Numbered from the stretch's first letter, positions 17,741 to 27,940 are shown. The stretch is DNA of 58,520 nt from Spirochaetae bacterium HGW-Spirochaetae-2 (GCA_002839355.1 PGXW01000014.1:1-58520); one strand, 5' to 3'. Numbers and translations: made by a program. Notes: generated by a model not told the origin, from the letters alone.

Positions 17741-20095
17741 ATGTTTTTAAAAATTGTGATGAACGATGTGCGGCGAAAGAAGATCATTACGGCGACTGTT
17801 TTGGTGTTCATTGCCATGGCTGTCGTCCTGGGTTCCAGTGCGACGAATATCATTGCGAATCTGATGCAGTCGATCGCACAGCTTAAGACCCATGCGGTTC
17901 CATCGGATCTGACACAAATGCACATCGGTTCCTACGACCAAGGGGCGGTCGATGCATTGGTTGCCGCACTGGGTGAGCATATTGCCGAACAGGAAACGAT
18001 GTACCTCCTGAATATCGAGGGAAGCGATATCCATTTCGGTGCGAACCGGACAATGGTCGACACGGTGCAAGATATTTCCTTTGTCGTACAGAACCAAAAA
18101 TTCGACTTCATCTTGGATTTGGACAACCGGAAGTTGGATATCCAGGCGGGAGAAGTCGCAGTTCCCATCTATTTCATGAAAACCTACGGATTGAGCCTTG
18201 GCGATGTACTTAGGATAGAATCTCGGGGATTCCGGAAGGAATTCGTCATTTCCGAGTATGCCAGGGATTTCGAGATGAATTCGGCACTGGCTTCCTCGAA
18301 ACGGTTTGTCATCAACCAGGCCGATTATGACGAAATGCTCGAACACCAGGTCGGTGAAATGGAATACCTTATCGAATTCAAGCTGCATGAGCATGGCGAC
18401 CTGCGGACAGTCAGGAACGCGTATAGGGAAGCCGGATTGCCATCCAACGGACCGACTATCGAGGGAAGGCTCTTCTCCCTGTTCAATGCCTTGTCCGATG
18501 CGGCTGTTGTCATGGTGATCGTTCTCATCAGCTTGTTGCTGGTGGTGGTGGCCTCCCTCTGCATCCGACTGACTTTCCTGGCGACAATCGATGAAGATCT
18601 CAGGGAAATCGGTGTCATGAAAGCCATGGGCATATCCAAGAAGGACATCAGGAATGTCTATCTGACGAAATACAAGGTTGTTGCCACAATTGCTGGTGTT
18701 CTCGGATATGCACTTTCCTTTCTTGTTGTCCGTGCCTTCAATGGGAATATGCGATTGTATCTGTCTTCGGATCTGTCGGGAAGCTTGCAATATGTGCTCT
18801 CCCTTTTTGCTCCCGTAGCGATTTATCTGATTGTCGTACTGTACTGTCGCAGTGTATTGGGAAGGATCGATGGAATCTCGGCGACCGAGGCATTGCGTTC
18901 CGATATCATGCAACGGGGAAAGCACAGGAAATACCGGTTTCCACTCTTGAAAAACAGGTTTCTCGATACAAGTATCTATATGGGGCTGCGGGATGTCGCC
19001 ACCCGAATCAAGCTCTACCGGTTGTTGTTCTTTATTTTCATCGTGTGCACCTTCATCGCTATTCTGCCGTTGAATGTGTTCAACACCATGAATTCACCAA
19101 AGTTCTCGACCTACATGGGAATCGGTCAATGCGATGTTCGGATCGACCTACGCAAAACCGACACGATAACTGCCGACTTCGAACGGTTGTTGGCCGAACT
19201 TGAAAACGATTCCGATATCGAAAAGCATGCGGCTTATATCACCTGTTCATACCCGGCCATGACAGCGGATGGCAGGTGGGACTACATACTCATCGAAACG
19301 GGAGATTTCTCGGTATTCCCCTTGCAGTACTTGGAAGGGACCGCTCCTGCTGAAGCTGGAGAGATTTCCCTCTCGTTCGCGCAAGCGTCTGCGGATGGAT
19401 TGGATAAGAAGGTCGGTGACACGGTGGTCGTCCAGGTCGGTGGGGTAGAGAAGCAGCTGAAGGTGAGTGGTATCTACCAGGACATCACCAATGGGGGTAA
19501 GACCGCGAAAGCCGGTGCTTCCCTCGGCTTGCAGCACGATGCGATCCTCTGGTACATGGTGAATCTGGATATCGCTTTACATGCGGATGTGTCGGCGAAA
19601 ATGGCACATTACCAATCGACCTACGCATCTGCCCAGGTGAATGGGATCAAGGAATACGCCAGGCAGACGATGGGGAATATCATCCGGCAGATGGGTGCTA
19701 TCGTGATCGGCGGACTTGCGATCGCAATTGTCGTCATGGTGTTGATTACGGCGTTGTTCCTCAAGATGTTGTTGTCGAAGGACATGTCCCAGATTGCGAT
19801 CATGCGCAGTATCGGGCTGTCGGCCAAGCAAATCGAGCACCAATATCTGGCCGGAACGATGGCGGTCCTGCTCCCTGGTATCATCTTGGGAATCCTGGCG
19901 GCCGATTATCTGGGTGAGATACTGGTCAGCATGGCCATGTCCTCGATGGGTGCGGCTAGCATACGTTTCGTGGGTATCGCGTGGCAGACCTGGCTGGTAT
20001 ACCCGCTGTTGATCATTGTTGTTGTGGGCATCACCCTGTCGTTGAGTTGCAAGATTGCTGTCGCCGAAGACCTTTCGGTAGTGCTTAGAAGTTGA
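17741..20095 (+). CDS. ABC transporter permease with two FtsX/MacB domains (784 aa)
   Basis: A large permease: one helix at residues 17-37, a long extracytoplasmic MacB_PCD-like region, an FtsX domain with three helices (about 260-385), a second helix and periplasmic region starting near 425, and a second FtsX domain (about 645-775). The conserved cytoplasmic loops REIGVMKAMGISKKDIRNVYL and QIAIMRSIGLSAKQIEHQYL are classic for LolC/E and MacB-type mechanotransmission. It pairs with the ATPase 47 bases downstream. Such systems handle lipoproteins, peptides or antibiotics rather than importing solutes. Confidence 0.92.
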   Translation: MFLKIVMNDVRRKKIITATVLVFIAMAVVLGSSATNIIANLMQSIAQLKTHAVPSDLTQMHIGSYDQGAVDALVAALGEHIAEQETMYLLNIEGSDIHFGANRTMVDTVQDISFVVQNQKFDFILDLDNRKLDIQAGEVAVPIYFMKTYGLSLGDVLRIESRGFRKEFVISEYARDFEMNSALASSKRFVINQADYDEMLEHQVGEMEYLIEFKLHEHGDLRTVRNAYREAGLPSNGPTIEGRLFSLFNALSDAAVVMVIVLISLLLVVVASLCIRLTFLATIDEDLREIGVMKAMGISKKDIRNVYLTKYKVVATIAGVLGYALSFLVVRAFNGNMRLYLSSDLSGSLQYVLSLFAPVAIYLIVVLYCRSVLGRIDGISATEALRSDIMQRGKHRKYRFPLLKNRFLDTSIYMGLRDVATRIKLYRLLFFIFIVCTFIAILPLNVFNTMNSPKFSTYMGIGQCDVRIDLRKTDTITADFERLLAELENDSDIEKHAAYITCSYPAMTADGRWDYILIETGDFSVFPLQYLEGTAPAEAGEISLSFAQASADGLDKKVGDTVVVQVGGVEKQLKVSGIYQDITNGGKTAKAGASLGLQHDAILWYMVNLDIALHADVSAKMAHYQSTYASAQVNGIKEYARQTMGNIIRQMGAIVIGGLAIAIVVMVLITALFLKMLLSKDMSQIAIMRSIGLSAKQIEHQYLAGTMAVLLPGIILGILAADYLGEILVSMAMSSMGAASIRFVGIAWQTWLVYPLLIIVVVGITLSLSCKIAVAEDLSVVLRS

Positions 20096-20142
20096 GCAAC
20101 GTGTGAAAAGAATCGAATAGAGACCAGTTGGTGGAGGATTAT

Positions 20143-20910
20143 ATGCGTACTATGTTGGAAGCAAGGAATGTTCATAAGAAGATAGCGTTGGATGAGGACA
20201 ATGTCCTGCACATCCTGAGGGATGTCGACCTGCGGATCGGGGAAGGGGAGTTCGTCTCCGTCATGGGGCCGTCGGGCAGCGGCAAGTCGACGTTGCTCTA
20301 TACGGTGAGCGGCATGGACAGGATCACCAGTGGCAGCGTGAGGTTCATGGACCAGGAAATCGGCTCATTGAAGGAAGAGGCACTTTCGAAGCTGCGTTTG
20401 GAGCATATGGGGTTCATATTCCAGGATATCAACCTTCTGAAGAACCTTTCGTTGATAGACAATATCATGTTTCCCGCGCTGCTGGAAAAACATGTCGACA
20501 AGAAGGCGGTGCATGACAAGGCAAAAAGGCTGATGGAAATGACCGGTATCGCAACCCTTGCCGACAACAGCATCACCCAAGCGTCGGGAGGACAATTGCA
20601 ACGGGCTGGGATTTGCCGGGCTTTGATCAATGAGCCGGCCATGATCTTCGGTGATGAACCGACAGGAGCACTGGATTCCAAATCGGCGGCGGAGATCATG
20701 ACGATACTTGCCGAGATCAACAGCCAGGGAACAACAGTCATGTTGGTGACGCACGATATGAAGGTTGCTGCCAAGACACAGCGGGTCCTCTACATGGTGG
20801 ATGGGTGCATAATCGCCCAAAAACATTTGGGTCCCTATGTGGAATCGTCGGACACCCTTGTCGATCGGGAACAGGAACTCATGAATTGGTTGGTGACAAA
20901 TGGATTTTAG
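20143..20910 (+). CDS. ABC transporter ATPase, LolD/MacB-like (255 aa)
   Basis: A nucleotide-binding subunit of the MacB/LolD class. Walker A is GPSGSGKSTLLY, the Q-loop region is GFIFQDINLLKNLSLIDNIMFP, the signature is ASGGQLQRAGI and Walker B is MIFGDEPTGALD, a sequence typical of this class. The start is the ATG at 20143 with GGAGG five bases upstream; a TTG 15 bases earlier is less likely. It partners the preceding FtsX-type permease. Confidence 0.94.
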   Translation: MRTMLEARNVHKKIALDEDNVLHILRDVDLRIGEGEFVSVMGPSGSGKSTLLYTVSGMDRITSGSVRFMDQEIGSLKEEALSKLRLEHMGFIFQDINLLKNLSLIDNIMFPALLEKHVDKKAVHDKAKRLMEMTGIATLADNSITQASGGQLQRAGICRALINEPAMIFGDEPTGALDSKSAAEIMTILAEINSQGTTVMLVTHDMKVAAKTQRVLYMVDGCIIAQKHLGPYVESSDTLVDREQELMNWLVTNGF

Positions 20911-20974
20911 ACACATGCATGGTTGCATTGTATAGACAAATTGCCCTATCCTACGATCAAGGGAGGGGCTAACC

Positions 20975-21490
20975 ATGAACACATTGGCCCGTCTATTGGC
21001 AAGGCAGCTGTTGGCAGCCTTGAGAACCGTACAATTCTGCATTGAAAGTTGTCCCGAGTCGGAATGGCAACAGGATCACGGAGACTATCCATTTTCACAA
21101 GTAGTGTTCCATACACTTTTCTATACCGATTTCTACCTTGGTCGAGATACCATTCCTTTCAAGCAACAGGTATTCCACCTCGAACACCAGCAGATTTTCA
21201 AGGATTATGAGGAGATGGCGGATGTGCTGCCAACCGAACTGTATTCCTGTGAATTCTGCATGGAGTATCTTGGGCATTGCCGGACCAAGATCAGGGAGGT
21301 CCTGGCCTCGGAATCTGCAGGTGTCTTGGCAGCGGGGTCGGGTATATCCTTCAGGAACATGAGCCGAGCCGAATTGCATGTGTATACGACAAGGCATATC
21401 CAGCACCATGCGGCACAGCTGGGTTTCCGTCTGCAACTCGTTACGGGAAAAGAAATGCCATGGATCAGTGGGGAGTCCGAATCCCTGTGA
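20975..21490 (+). CDS. DinB-like metal-binding four-helix protein (171 aa)
   Basis: A helical protein with the DinB/YfiT pattern: a helix 2 histidine in SQVVFHTLFYTDFYL and a late histidine pair in TTRHIQHHAAQLG, three histidines expected to bind a divalent metal. The family includes thiol transferases (bacillithiol and mycothiol dependent) and proteins of unknown role. It has a GGGAGGGG ribosome binding site at a good distance. It is monocistronic and converges on the response regulator gene with only three bases between the stop codons. Confidence 0.75.
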   Translation: MNTLARLLARQLLAALRTVQFCIESCPESEWQQDHGDYPFSQVVFHTLFYTDFYLGRDTIPFKQQVFHLEHQQIFKDYEEMADVLPTELYSCEFCMEYLGHCRTKIREVLASESAGVLAAGSGISFRNMSRAELHVYTTRHIQHHAAQLGFRLQLVTGKEMPWISGESESL

Positions 21491-21493
21491 GGG

Positions 21494-22564
21494 TCACTGC
21501 GATGGTTGGTTCCGTGCACAGATGAGTTTCACCGCATCTTGGATGTCGAAGAACGCATCGACCACCACAGGATCGAAATGCTTGCCACGTTCATCTGACA
21601 GTATGCCCATCGATTCGGTATGCGAGAAGGCTTTCTTGTATACCCGCTCGCTGGTGAGTGCATCGTACACATCGATAATCGCCATGAGTCTGCCGGGCAA
21701 GGGGATAGCGGTGCCTTTCAGTCCCTGCGGATAGCCATTGCCGTCAAACCGTTCATGATGGTACTGGATTATCGCCCGTGCGACCTCCATGAAGTCGACG
21801 ATCGGATGTCCCTTTTCCTGTTGGTAATACAATGCATTGACACCGTATTCGACATGCCGTTTCATATGCTCGTATTCTTCGAAGGTCAGTTTGCCCGGTT
21901 TCAACAGGATGTTGTCGGGAATCCCAACTTTTCCGATATCATGCAACGGAGCAGTCCGTACAAGGTCTGCCTGGAATTCAGGAGTAATCCTATAGCCGGG
22001 CATGTCCATGCTTGCGATCTGTTGGGCAAGGACCTGCATGATCTTCGCTGTCCTGCGTATATGGGCACCGGTTTCGATATTCCGTACTTCCAGGAGCTGG
22101 ACAAGTGCCTGGACCGTAGCTTCTTGGGTCTGGTCCATCCGTTCCTGGTTGCGGGACATTGCCGCCTGGAGGACCTGGTTATGGGCTTGTATGACCTTGG
22201 TCGCCTTTGCCAGGCGCAAATGCACCTCAACCCGTTTGAGCAACGCAAGGAAATTCAACGGCTTGCGGATATAATCGACAGCGCCCAATTCCAAAGCCCT
22301 GACTTCACTTTCCACCTCGTCGAAATTTGTCAGCACAATAATGGGAAGTGTCTGATTGTTGCTTTCCATTGCCTGCAGAAACTCGAATCCATTCATGTTC
22401 GGCATATGGAGGTCGAGGATGATCATGTCGATATCGGGATATGCCGACAATTTGTCAAGCGCCTCCAGTCCGTCAACAGCTGTAATGGTGATGTAGTTGG
22501 CAAGCGCACCTGTAATTATTAATGTATCGGTTTTTGAATCCTCGACTATGAGAATCGTATCCAT
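21494..22564 (-). CDS. Response regulator with HD-GYP phosphodiesterase output (356 aa)
   Basis: The receiver domain (residues 1-120) has ILIVEDS at the N-terminus, the phospho-acceptor aspartate in DMIILDLHMPNMNG and the lysine in IRKPLN. After a linker helix, the HD-GYP domain (about 150-345) shows HDIGKVGIPDNIL, HVEYGVNAL and HHERFDGNGYPQGLKGTAIPL, all intact. Such RpfG-type proteins hydrolyse c-di-GMP when phosphorylated. No cognate histidine kinase is adjacent. The ATG at 22564 lies after a GGGGAG site; the frame extends 15 codons upstream. It is one of five c-di-GMP proteins in the window. Confidence 0.94.
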   Translation of the reverse strand: MDTILIVEDSKTDTLIITGALANYITITAVDGLEALDKLSAYPDIDMIILDLHMPNMNGFEFLQAMESNNQTLPIIVLTNFDEVESEVRALELGAVDYIRKPLNFLALLKRVEVHLRLAKATKVIQAHNQVLQAAMSRNQERMDQTQEATVQALVQLLEVRNIETGAHIRRTAKIMQVLAQQIASMDMPGYRITPEFQADLVRTAPLHDIGKVGIPDNILLKPGKLTFEEYEHMKRHVEYGVNALYYQQEKGHPIVDFMEVARAIIQYHHERFDGNGYPQGLKGTAIPLPGRLMAIIDVYDALTSERVYKKAFSHTESMGILSDERGKHFDPVVVDAFFDIQDAVKLICARNQPSQ

Positions 22565-22800
22565 GAAAGTATTCTCCCCTTCCCCTCGCAGAGTTTTCAG
22601 GCGACTCATATACTAGACCTACCGGTAGTATATGACACCTCAATTCCGGAGTAAATAAAAATCCAGTATAAATATTACAGGATTCCAAAAGATAACCGAG
22701 TCGATCAATGTGAAGATTCTTCAACCACTTCGAGTTTCGTGCCACCGTATACACTGGAAAAAAAACACATTGTGTCATACCATGGGAGACATGTGCGGTT

Positions 22801-23601
22801 ATGGATACGGGAACGCGAATGAAACAGTATAAGACCCCCATAACACGGAAATTATCCATGTACGGGTTCGATCTCGTCGCGGGTGGGCATATCTACCATG
22901 CATTGCTCGATTTCGACATTACAAACCTCAGGTCAATCCTCCGGCAATGCCGGCGGGATGGATCCGGGGGGTCATTGCTCGCTTTTATGCTCAAAGCCAT
23001 AGGGAAATGCCTGAAGGATGTACCCGAGCTCAATGCCATGATCAATTACCGCAAGACCACCCGGTTCGACAGTGTCGATATCAATATCCCCATCGAAGTC
23101 GAGTACAAGAGTGGGCTGATTCCAAAACAACTGGTTATCCGCGACATCAACAGCAAGTCGATTGGAGACGTGGATGCACAGATCCATGCGTCCAAGCACG
23201 ACGACGAAGAGACAAGTGGATATATTTCCTCCCCGGTTGTTCGATGGTTCTTGGACATGCTTCCCAAATGCTTGGTCCTATTTCTATTCAGAAGAATCCT
23301 AGGCAACCATAAGACCGTCCGGAAGCTCTCGGGTACCGTATTTGTCACATCGGTGAGTATGTTCTCGCACATTCCCGGATACGCTGTCCCCTATGCTGGT
23401 GGTCCGAACGCCGTTTCCTTTGCGCTTGGCAGTACCATCAAAAAACCGGTTGTGGTGAACAATGCAGTGGAGATCAGGGAAATCATGCACATTTCCGTGA
23501 GTTTCAACCATGATCTGGTCGACGGTGCTCCGGCCGCGCGGTTCCTCAACCGGTTCAGATTCTATGTGGAAAAGTCTCCACAGGCAGTCATGGAAAACTG
23601 A
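22801..23601 (+). CDS. Stand-alone 2-oxoacid dehydrogenase E2-type acyltransferase domain (266 aa)
   Basis: The protein consists of only the E2 catalytic domain; there is no lipoyl domain and no E1- or E3-binding domain. The catalytic motif near the C-terminus is FNHDLVDGAPAARFL, with the conserved histidine and the aspartate of DG. The trimer-core elements FMLKAIGKCLKDVPELNAMI and VDINIPIEVEYKSGLIPKQLV are also present. It has the chloramphenicol-acetyltransferase fold. No pyruvate or branched-chain dehydrogenase genes are near, so it may acylate another acceptor. The start at 22801 is tentative; the ATG at 22819 is an alternative. Confidence 0.85.
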   Translation: MDTGTRMKQYKTPITRKLSMYGFDLVAGGHIYHALLDFDITNLRSILRQCRRDGSGGSLLAFMLKAIGKCLKDVPELNAMINYRKTTRFDSVDINIPIEVEYKSGLIPKQLVIRDINSKSIGDVDAQIHASKHDDEETSGYISSPVVRWFLDMLPKCLVLFLFRRILGNHKTVRKLSGTVFVTSVSMFSHIPGYAVPYAGGPNAVSFALGSTIKKPVVVNNAVEIREIMHISVSFNHDLVDGAPAARFLNRFRFYVEKSPQAVMEN

Positions 23602-23618
23602 GGGGAGGATATTTCGGG

Positions 23619-24044
23619 TCAGCTCTGGTAGTGGTCGATGGCCTGTTTGGTAAAATCGATCGCATCGGCGAAGTCCTGTTTGTTCGGATGTCCAAGACCG
23701 ACGAAAAGAAAGTTGCCCCTGCATACGAACTCCTTGGGGAATACCTCGATTCCATTCTCGAACAATACCGCACGGACCTCTTTCTGGAAAAATTTCTTGC
23801 TCGCACACGAGGTTATGAGAACTGCATGCTTGACCAGGGTGGAATCGATTCTTTTCATGAATTCAATCAGTTCAGGATTGCTCCTTCCGGCATAGATACC
23901 CCCTACGACAATAAGCAGGTCGGTGTTGCTCAAATCGGGATTTGTTTTCGCATCGAGTGCCTCGAGCTCCAGCGTATCCGCAATTGCATGCGCAATCTTT
24001 CTTGAGTGTCCTGTCTTGGTCATATACAAGATTTTTCTATCCAT
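23619..24044 (-). CDS. Flavodoxin-domain protein (141 aa)
   Basis: A short flavodoxin fold: the phosphate loop is YMTKTGHSRKIA (SxTGxT-like, with tyrosine and lysine substitutions), then DLLIVVGGIYAGRSNPEL and AVLITSCASKKF. It resembles the HemG/flavodoxin_5 group of menaquinone- or protoporphyrinogen-linked proteins more than classical flavodoxins. It is expected to bind FMN and carry electrons in the cytoplasm. The AAGGAGG site fixes the ATG at 24044. The gene overlaps the end of the upstream GGDEF gene by eight bases, so the two are coupled. A functional link between them is unclear. Confidence 0.82.
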   Translation of the reverse strand: MDRKILYMTKTGHSRKIAHAIADTLELEALDAKTNPDLSNTDLLIVVGGIYAGRSNPELIEFMKRIDSTLVKHAVLITSCASKKFFQKEVRAVLFENGIEVFPKEFVCRGNFLFVGLGHPNKQDFADAIDFTKQAIDHYQS

Positions 24045-25209
24045 GTAGTGCCTCCTTGTTGGAAATTTCGGTATTGCGACATTTGATGCGTTTATGCATA
24101 TACATGCGGTCATCGGCGATTTTCAAAAGTTCGTCAACCGTTTCACCATCTTCGGGGAACATCGCTGTTCCGATGCTTACCGAAAAATGCAGGTTGAACT
24201 CGCCGAGCGTGGTGGGAGTTTCCATGGTTCGCACCAACCGTTCGCGTAGATTCCCCATGCTATCCTTGTTTCCCGCGCAATCTATCAGCAGGATGAATTC
24301 GTCGCCACCATACCGGATCGCGGAATCTGTGGGTCCCAAATGGTTGTTGAGGATATCGGCTGCCTTCCTGAGCACTTCATCACCTAAGATGTGTCCACGG
24401 GTATCATTGATAAGTTTGAACCCGTTGATATCGATGATAGCCACACAAAAAGACTTCCTTGTCCCATTCTGGTTTCCGCCTAGACGGGTTGAGAAGGTCT
24501 CCATCATCCACAATCTGTTGTACAAACCGGTGAGTGGATCCCGACGAGCTGTATCCCAGAGGGTCTGTTGAGTGCGAATATTGAGGATGACCACAAGCCC
24601 GAACGTCCAACCGAGCGACCATGGGGTCAAGGTGAAGAAAATTACCGTGGTCATGGAGGTGTTGATCTGTTCCGAATCGACCATACCCGAAAGCGCCATG
24701 GACCAGCGGTAGCTGAAAGCTGCCAGCAAGAGTACGAACATTCCGGCGATGATTCCATAGATCACCCCTTCCATTCCCTTGTGTCGGATCAACAGCACAT
24801 AGATGATTACCAGGAGGATCACACAGAGCAGGAGGTCGTTCACCAGGTACCGTGCACGGGCGTTCTCCAGATTGATCGTGGTCGAGGCCATATAGACAAG
24901 GAAATAGAGCAACTCGGCGATAAACCGATTTCTGTATCCGAAGGAAAACCGACGGAACCGAAGGATTCCCTCAAGAATCAACAGGAGCGTACCGATTGCC
25001 GATATGTTGTTCAGGATTATCGCAATATTTCCGATCTGGGGTTCAAGCCACAGGGGAACATAGCCGAGCGTGCAGACGATAGATGCCAAAGCCCAAATTC
25101 CGGGTCCTTCAACCTCACGGTTGATACGCCAGAGGAAAACCAGAATAACTGACGTCGTGAATCCAACAGTCAACAGGACCAAACCAAGCGTAGGAAAATG
25201 AAGCGGCAC
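24037..25209 (-). CDS. Seven-helix membrane diguanylate cyclase (390 aa)
   Basis: The N-terminal 220 residues hold about seven transmembrane helices with few loops, a membrane-sensor module whose ligand is unknown. The C-terminal GGDEF domain covers about 225-380, with DPLTGLYNRLWMME, DINGFKLINDTRGHILGDEVL and the catalytic RYGGDEFILLI. The residues five positions before GGDEF are GPTD, so the arginine of the RxxD inhibitory site is absent and product inhibition is probably lost. It is followed directly by the overlapping flavodoxin gene. The start at 25209 has no strong ribosome binding site. Confidence 0.9.
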   Translation of the reverse strand: MPLHFPTLGLVLLTVGFTTSVILVFLWRINREVEGPGIWALASIVCTLGYVPLWLEPQIGNIAIILNNISAIGTLLLILEGILRFRRFSFGYRNRFIAELLYFLVYMASTTINLENARARYLVNDLLLCVILLVIIYVLLIRHKGMEGVIYGIIAGMFVLLLAAFSYRWSMALSGMVDSEQINTSMTTVIFFTLTPWSLGWTFGLVVILNIRTQQTLWDTARRDPLTGLYNRLWMMETFSTRLGGNQNGTRKSFCVAIIDINGFKLINDTRGHILGDEVLRKAADILNNHLGPTDSAIRYGGDEFILLIDCAGNKDSMGNLRERLVRTMETPTTLGEFNLHFSVSIGTAMFPEDGETVDELLKIADDRMYMHKRIKCRNTEISNKEALHG

Positions 25210-25389
25210 CTATAACCCCCGGTATTTGATATCTCTCCGAGTATAATATGCGCTTCCGGATACTGCAATCTCCGGGCGGTAATTCCTCTGGTTTGTTTGG
25301 AGAATCTGTCTGTCGGGTACGGCGAAGAATCGGTTGTATCTGGACCGAAGCTGTGGGATACTTGTTTGGTATAAGGAAGGAAGGTTGGT

Positions 25390-27903
25390 TTGGCACTAGG
25401 AGAGACCGACACTAGGATTACACGAAAACTTGTCAAAGGCATAAGCGTTGTTGTCGTGGTGATCGTGTGCATCGGCATCGCCAATCTCATCAGCCTTCGA
25501 ATGGCCACCCGGACGTATGCGAGACGTGAACAAGCGCACAGTGTTCTTGACAGTACCCATACCATGTATTCTTCGATGCTTGGAATTGTTTCCGCAACCC
25601 GTGGATTTGTGATTACCGCCCAAGACAAGTTTTTGGACTCGATAGATCGGGAAATTATCAATTTCGAACAAGCCTATGATTCCTTGGATGGAGTGCTGCA
25701 GGATACTACAGTGAATCTACGGCGAATGGAATTGATACGATTGAACTATAAAACCATAGTACATGAATTGGAAGAGCCCCTCATCGATTTTCGTTCGTCG
25801 ATCGGAACGAACCAATTTTCTCCCGAACTTATGGAATTATTCATGGAGGTATCTACAAGAAGTCGCTATGTTATCGATGAAACCATTCGTTTGATCGGTG
25901 AGATCCAGAACAGCGAAAACCAACAGCTCACCGAGATGGAAACTCGGTTGGAAACGGTTCTCGGCTTAGTACGCCTGCTCAACATATTCGGTCCAATCGG
26001 TATCCTCCTTGTAATGTTGGTCATGGCCCGCGCTGGTCTGAAAAAAGTCGATGAATTCCAGAAGGATCGGCAAATATTCGAACTCGACATGGAAAAAAGC
26101 AGGAAACGACTTGCCTCGGTGATCGAAGGGACGGATGTCGGTACCTGGGAATGGGAAATCGACAGCGGAAATCTGATACTCAATCAACGCTGGGCCCAGA
26201 TTCTTGGGTTTCGTTTGGAAGACCTCCTTCCGACGACCGCGAAGACGTGGGAAGATTTTGCGCATCCCGACGATTTTCAAGTTGCCCAACTCAGGTCCCG
26301 ACAAACTCTCGATGGTACGGTCGACTTCTATGATACGGATATGCGGATGCGACATGCCGACGGGCATTGGGTGTGGATGCATATCCGGGGAAAAGTCGTG
26401 GAGCGAACACAGCAGGGTGAACCGTTGAAAATGGCGGGAACATGTTCCGATTTGTCCGCCCGAAAAGAGATGGAGGACTTGCTCTCTCTTGAGAAGGATC
26501 GATTGCGGGCAGTTTTGTTTGCGATAACCGACGGAGTCGTCGCTACCGATATTGCCGGGAATGTTCGGATGATCAATCCTCTCGCGGAGCGTCTGACCGG
26601 ATGGCAACAAGCCGATGCGGAGGGCTTGCCATTTTCCACAGTATTCAGGATCAAGGGACAAGCTGCAGGCGAAGCCGAAAGAAATATCGTGCAGGAAGTT
26701 CTCGCATCCGGCGAATCCAGTGCAATGGCTCCCGACACCATCCTGCTTGCTCGCGATGGCACATCGTTTTACGTGGAATGCCTTCTTACCCCAGTGGTGA
26801 ACAAGCATGGAGAAGCCGACGGTGTTGTGGCGGTATTCAAGGATGTTTCTGAAGAGAAGAAACAACAGGATGCCCTGGCACACTTGGTTTTTCGCGATCC
26901 ACTGACAGGTTTGCATAACCGCAGGTTCTATGATCAACAGAAGGAACTCCTGGATAGTGAGGAATATTTCCCGCTTGCGTTCGTTGCCGCCGATGTCGAT
27001 GGGTTGAAATTGACGAACGATGCCTTTGGGCATGAAGCAGGGGACCGGTTGCTCCAAATTGTCGGGAAGACCTTGGGCAACAATTGTCGTGATGGCGATG
27101 TCGTCGCAAGGGTGGGAGGCGATGAATTCGTCATGCTCTTGCCAAAAACAACCGCAGACAAGGTTGAACGGATTGTACAACGTATGGCATCGTCATTGAA
27201 GGCTGAGAAGAATTGCGACCTACCTGTTTCCGTCTCATTCGGATTCGCCGTGAAGGAAAATTCCCTTGAAGACCTGGTGGAAGTGGTCAAGCAGGCCGAA
27301 GATTCGATGTATCAGCAGAAGATAGCTGAAAGTCCAAAAATGAAAAAGTTGGCGGTGGACCACCTGCTGGAGGTTCAGTTCCAAAAGGATGCCTGGGAAT
27401 TTGAGCATTGCATGGCAATCAGCAAATATAGCGAGGAGCTGGCACGGGCGATGGGCTTTTCCGATGAAGACGCAACGGAGATGAGAATCGCAGGGTTGTA
27501 CCACGATATCGGTAAGATTGCCATAGATCCTTCCATACTCAACAAGCCGACAGCATTGGGCTCCAGTGAATGGGACGCCGTGAGGAGGCATTCGGAACTC
27601 GGCTACACCATAGTGCGGACAGTGAACGAATATGCAGCCTTCGCGAACCATATACTCCACCATCATGAACGGTGGGATGGGCGAGGGTATCCCCACGGAT
27701 TGTCCGGAGAGGATATTCCGATACAGGCACGCCTCTTGTGTGTGGTGGATGCCTATGTTGCCATGGTTTCGAATAGACCGTATCGGGAAGCCTCTGACAA
27801 GGATACAGCGATCGAGCAACTGCGTATCCATGCAGGGAGTCAGTTCGATCCACGCATCGCGAGATTGTTCGTGGAAGAGGTGCTGCATAGGGAATGGGTG
27901 TGA
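25390..27903 (+). CDS. CHASE3-like-PAS-PAS-GGDEF-HD-GYP signalling protein (837 aa)
   Basis: Two transmembrane helices (about 14-38 and 195-213) enclose a helical periplasmic sensor with the CHASE3-like phrase GIVSATRGFVITAQDKFLD. Two PAS domains follow (about 235-355 and 370-495), then GGDEF (500-660) and HD-GYP (670-837). The cyclase motif RVGGDEFVMLL is intact and preceded by RDGD, an RxxD inhibitory site. The phosphodiesterase motifs YHDIGK and HHERWDGRGYP are intact. The frame begins with TTG at 25390 behind a GGAAGGAAGG stretch. It is laid out like the protein at 9256-11745 but with a different sensor, implying duplication and sensor swapping. Confidence 0.93.
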   Translation: MALGETDTRITRKLVKGISVVVVVIVCIGIANLISLRMATRTYARREQAHSVLDSTHTMYSSMLGIVSATRGFVITAQDKFLDSIDREIINFEQAYDSLDGVLQDTTVNLRRMELIRLNYKTIVHELEEPLIDFRSSIGTNQFSPELMELFMEVSTRSRYVIDETIRLIGEIQNSENQQLTEMETRLETVLGLVRLLNIFGPIGILLVMLVMARAGLKKVDEFQKDRQIFELDMEKSRKRLASVIEGTDVGTWEWEIDSGNLILNQRWAQILGFRLEDLLPTTAKTWEDFAHPDDFQVAQLRSRQTLDGTVDFYDTDMRMRHADGHWVWMHIRGKVVERTQQGEPLKMAGTCSDLSARKEMEDLLSLEKDRLRAVLFAITDGVVATDIAGNVRMINPLAERLTGWQQADAEGLPFSTVFRIKGQAAGEAERNIVQEVLASGESSAMAPDTILLARDGTSFYVECLLTPVVNKHGEADGVVAVFKDVSEEKKQQDALAHLVFRDPLTGLHNRRFYDQQKELLDSEEYFPLAFVAADVDGLKLTNDAFGHEAGDRLLQIVGKTLGNNCRDGDVVARVGGDEFVMLLPKTTADKVERIVQRMASSLKAEKNCDLPVSVSFGFAVKENSLEDLVEVVKQAEDSMYQQKIAESPKMKKLAVDHLLEVQFQKDAWEFEHCMAISKYSEELARAMGFSDEDATEMRIAGLYHDIGKIAIDPSILNKPTALGSSEWDAVRRHSELGYTIVRTVNEYAAFANHILHHHERWDGRGYPHGLSGEDIPIQARLLCVVDAYVAMVSNRPYREASDKDTAIEQLRIHAGSQFDPRIARLFVEEVLHREWV

Positions 27904-27940
27904 ACCTCTTGCCTTTCCAGATTTCCCGAAATCACTTCTA

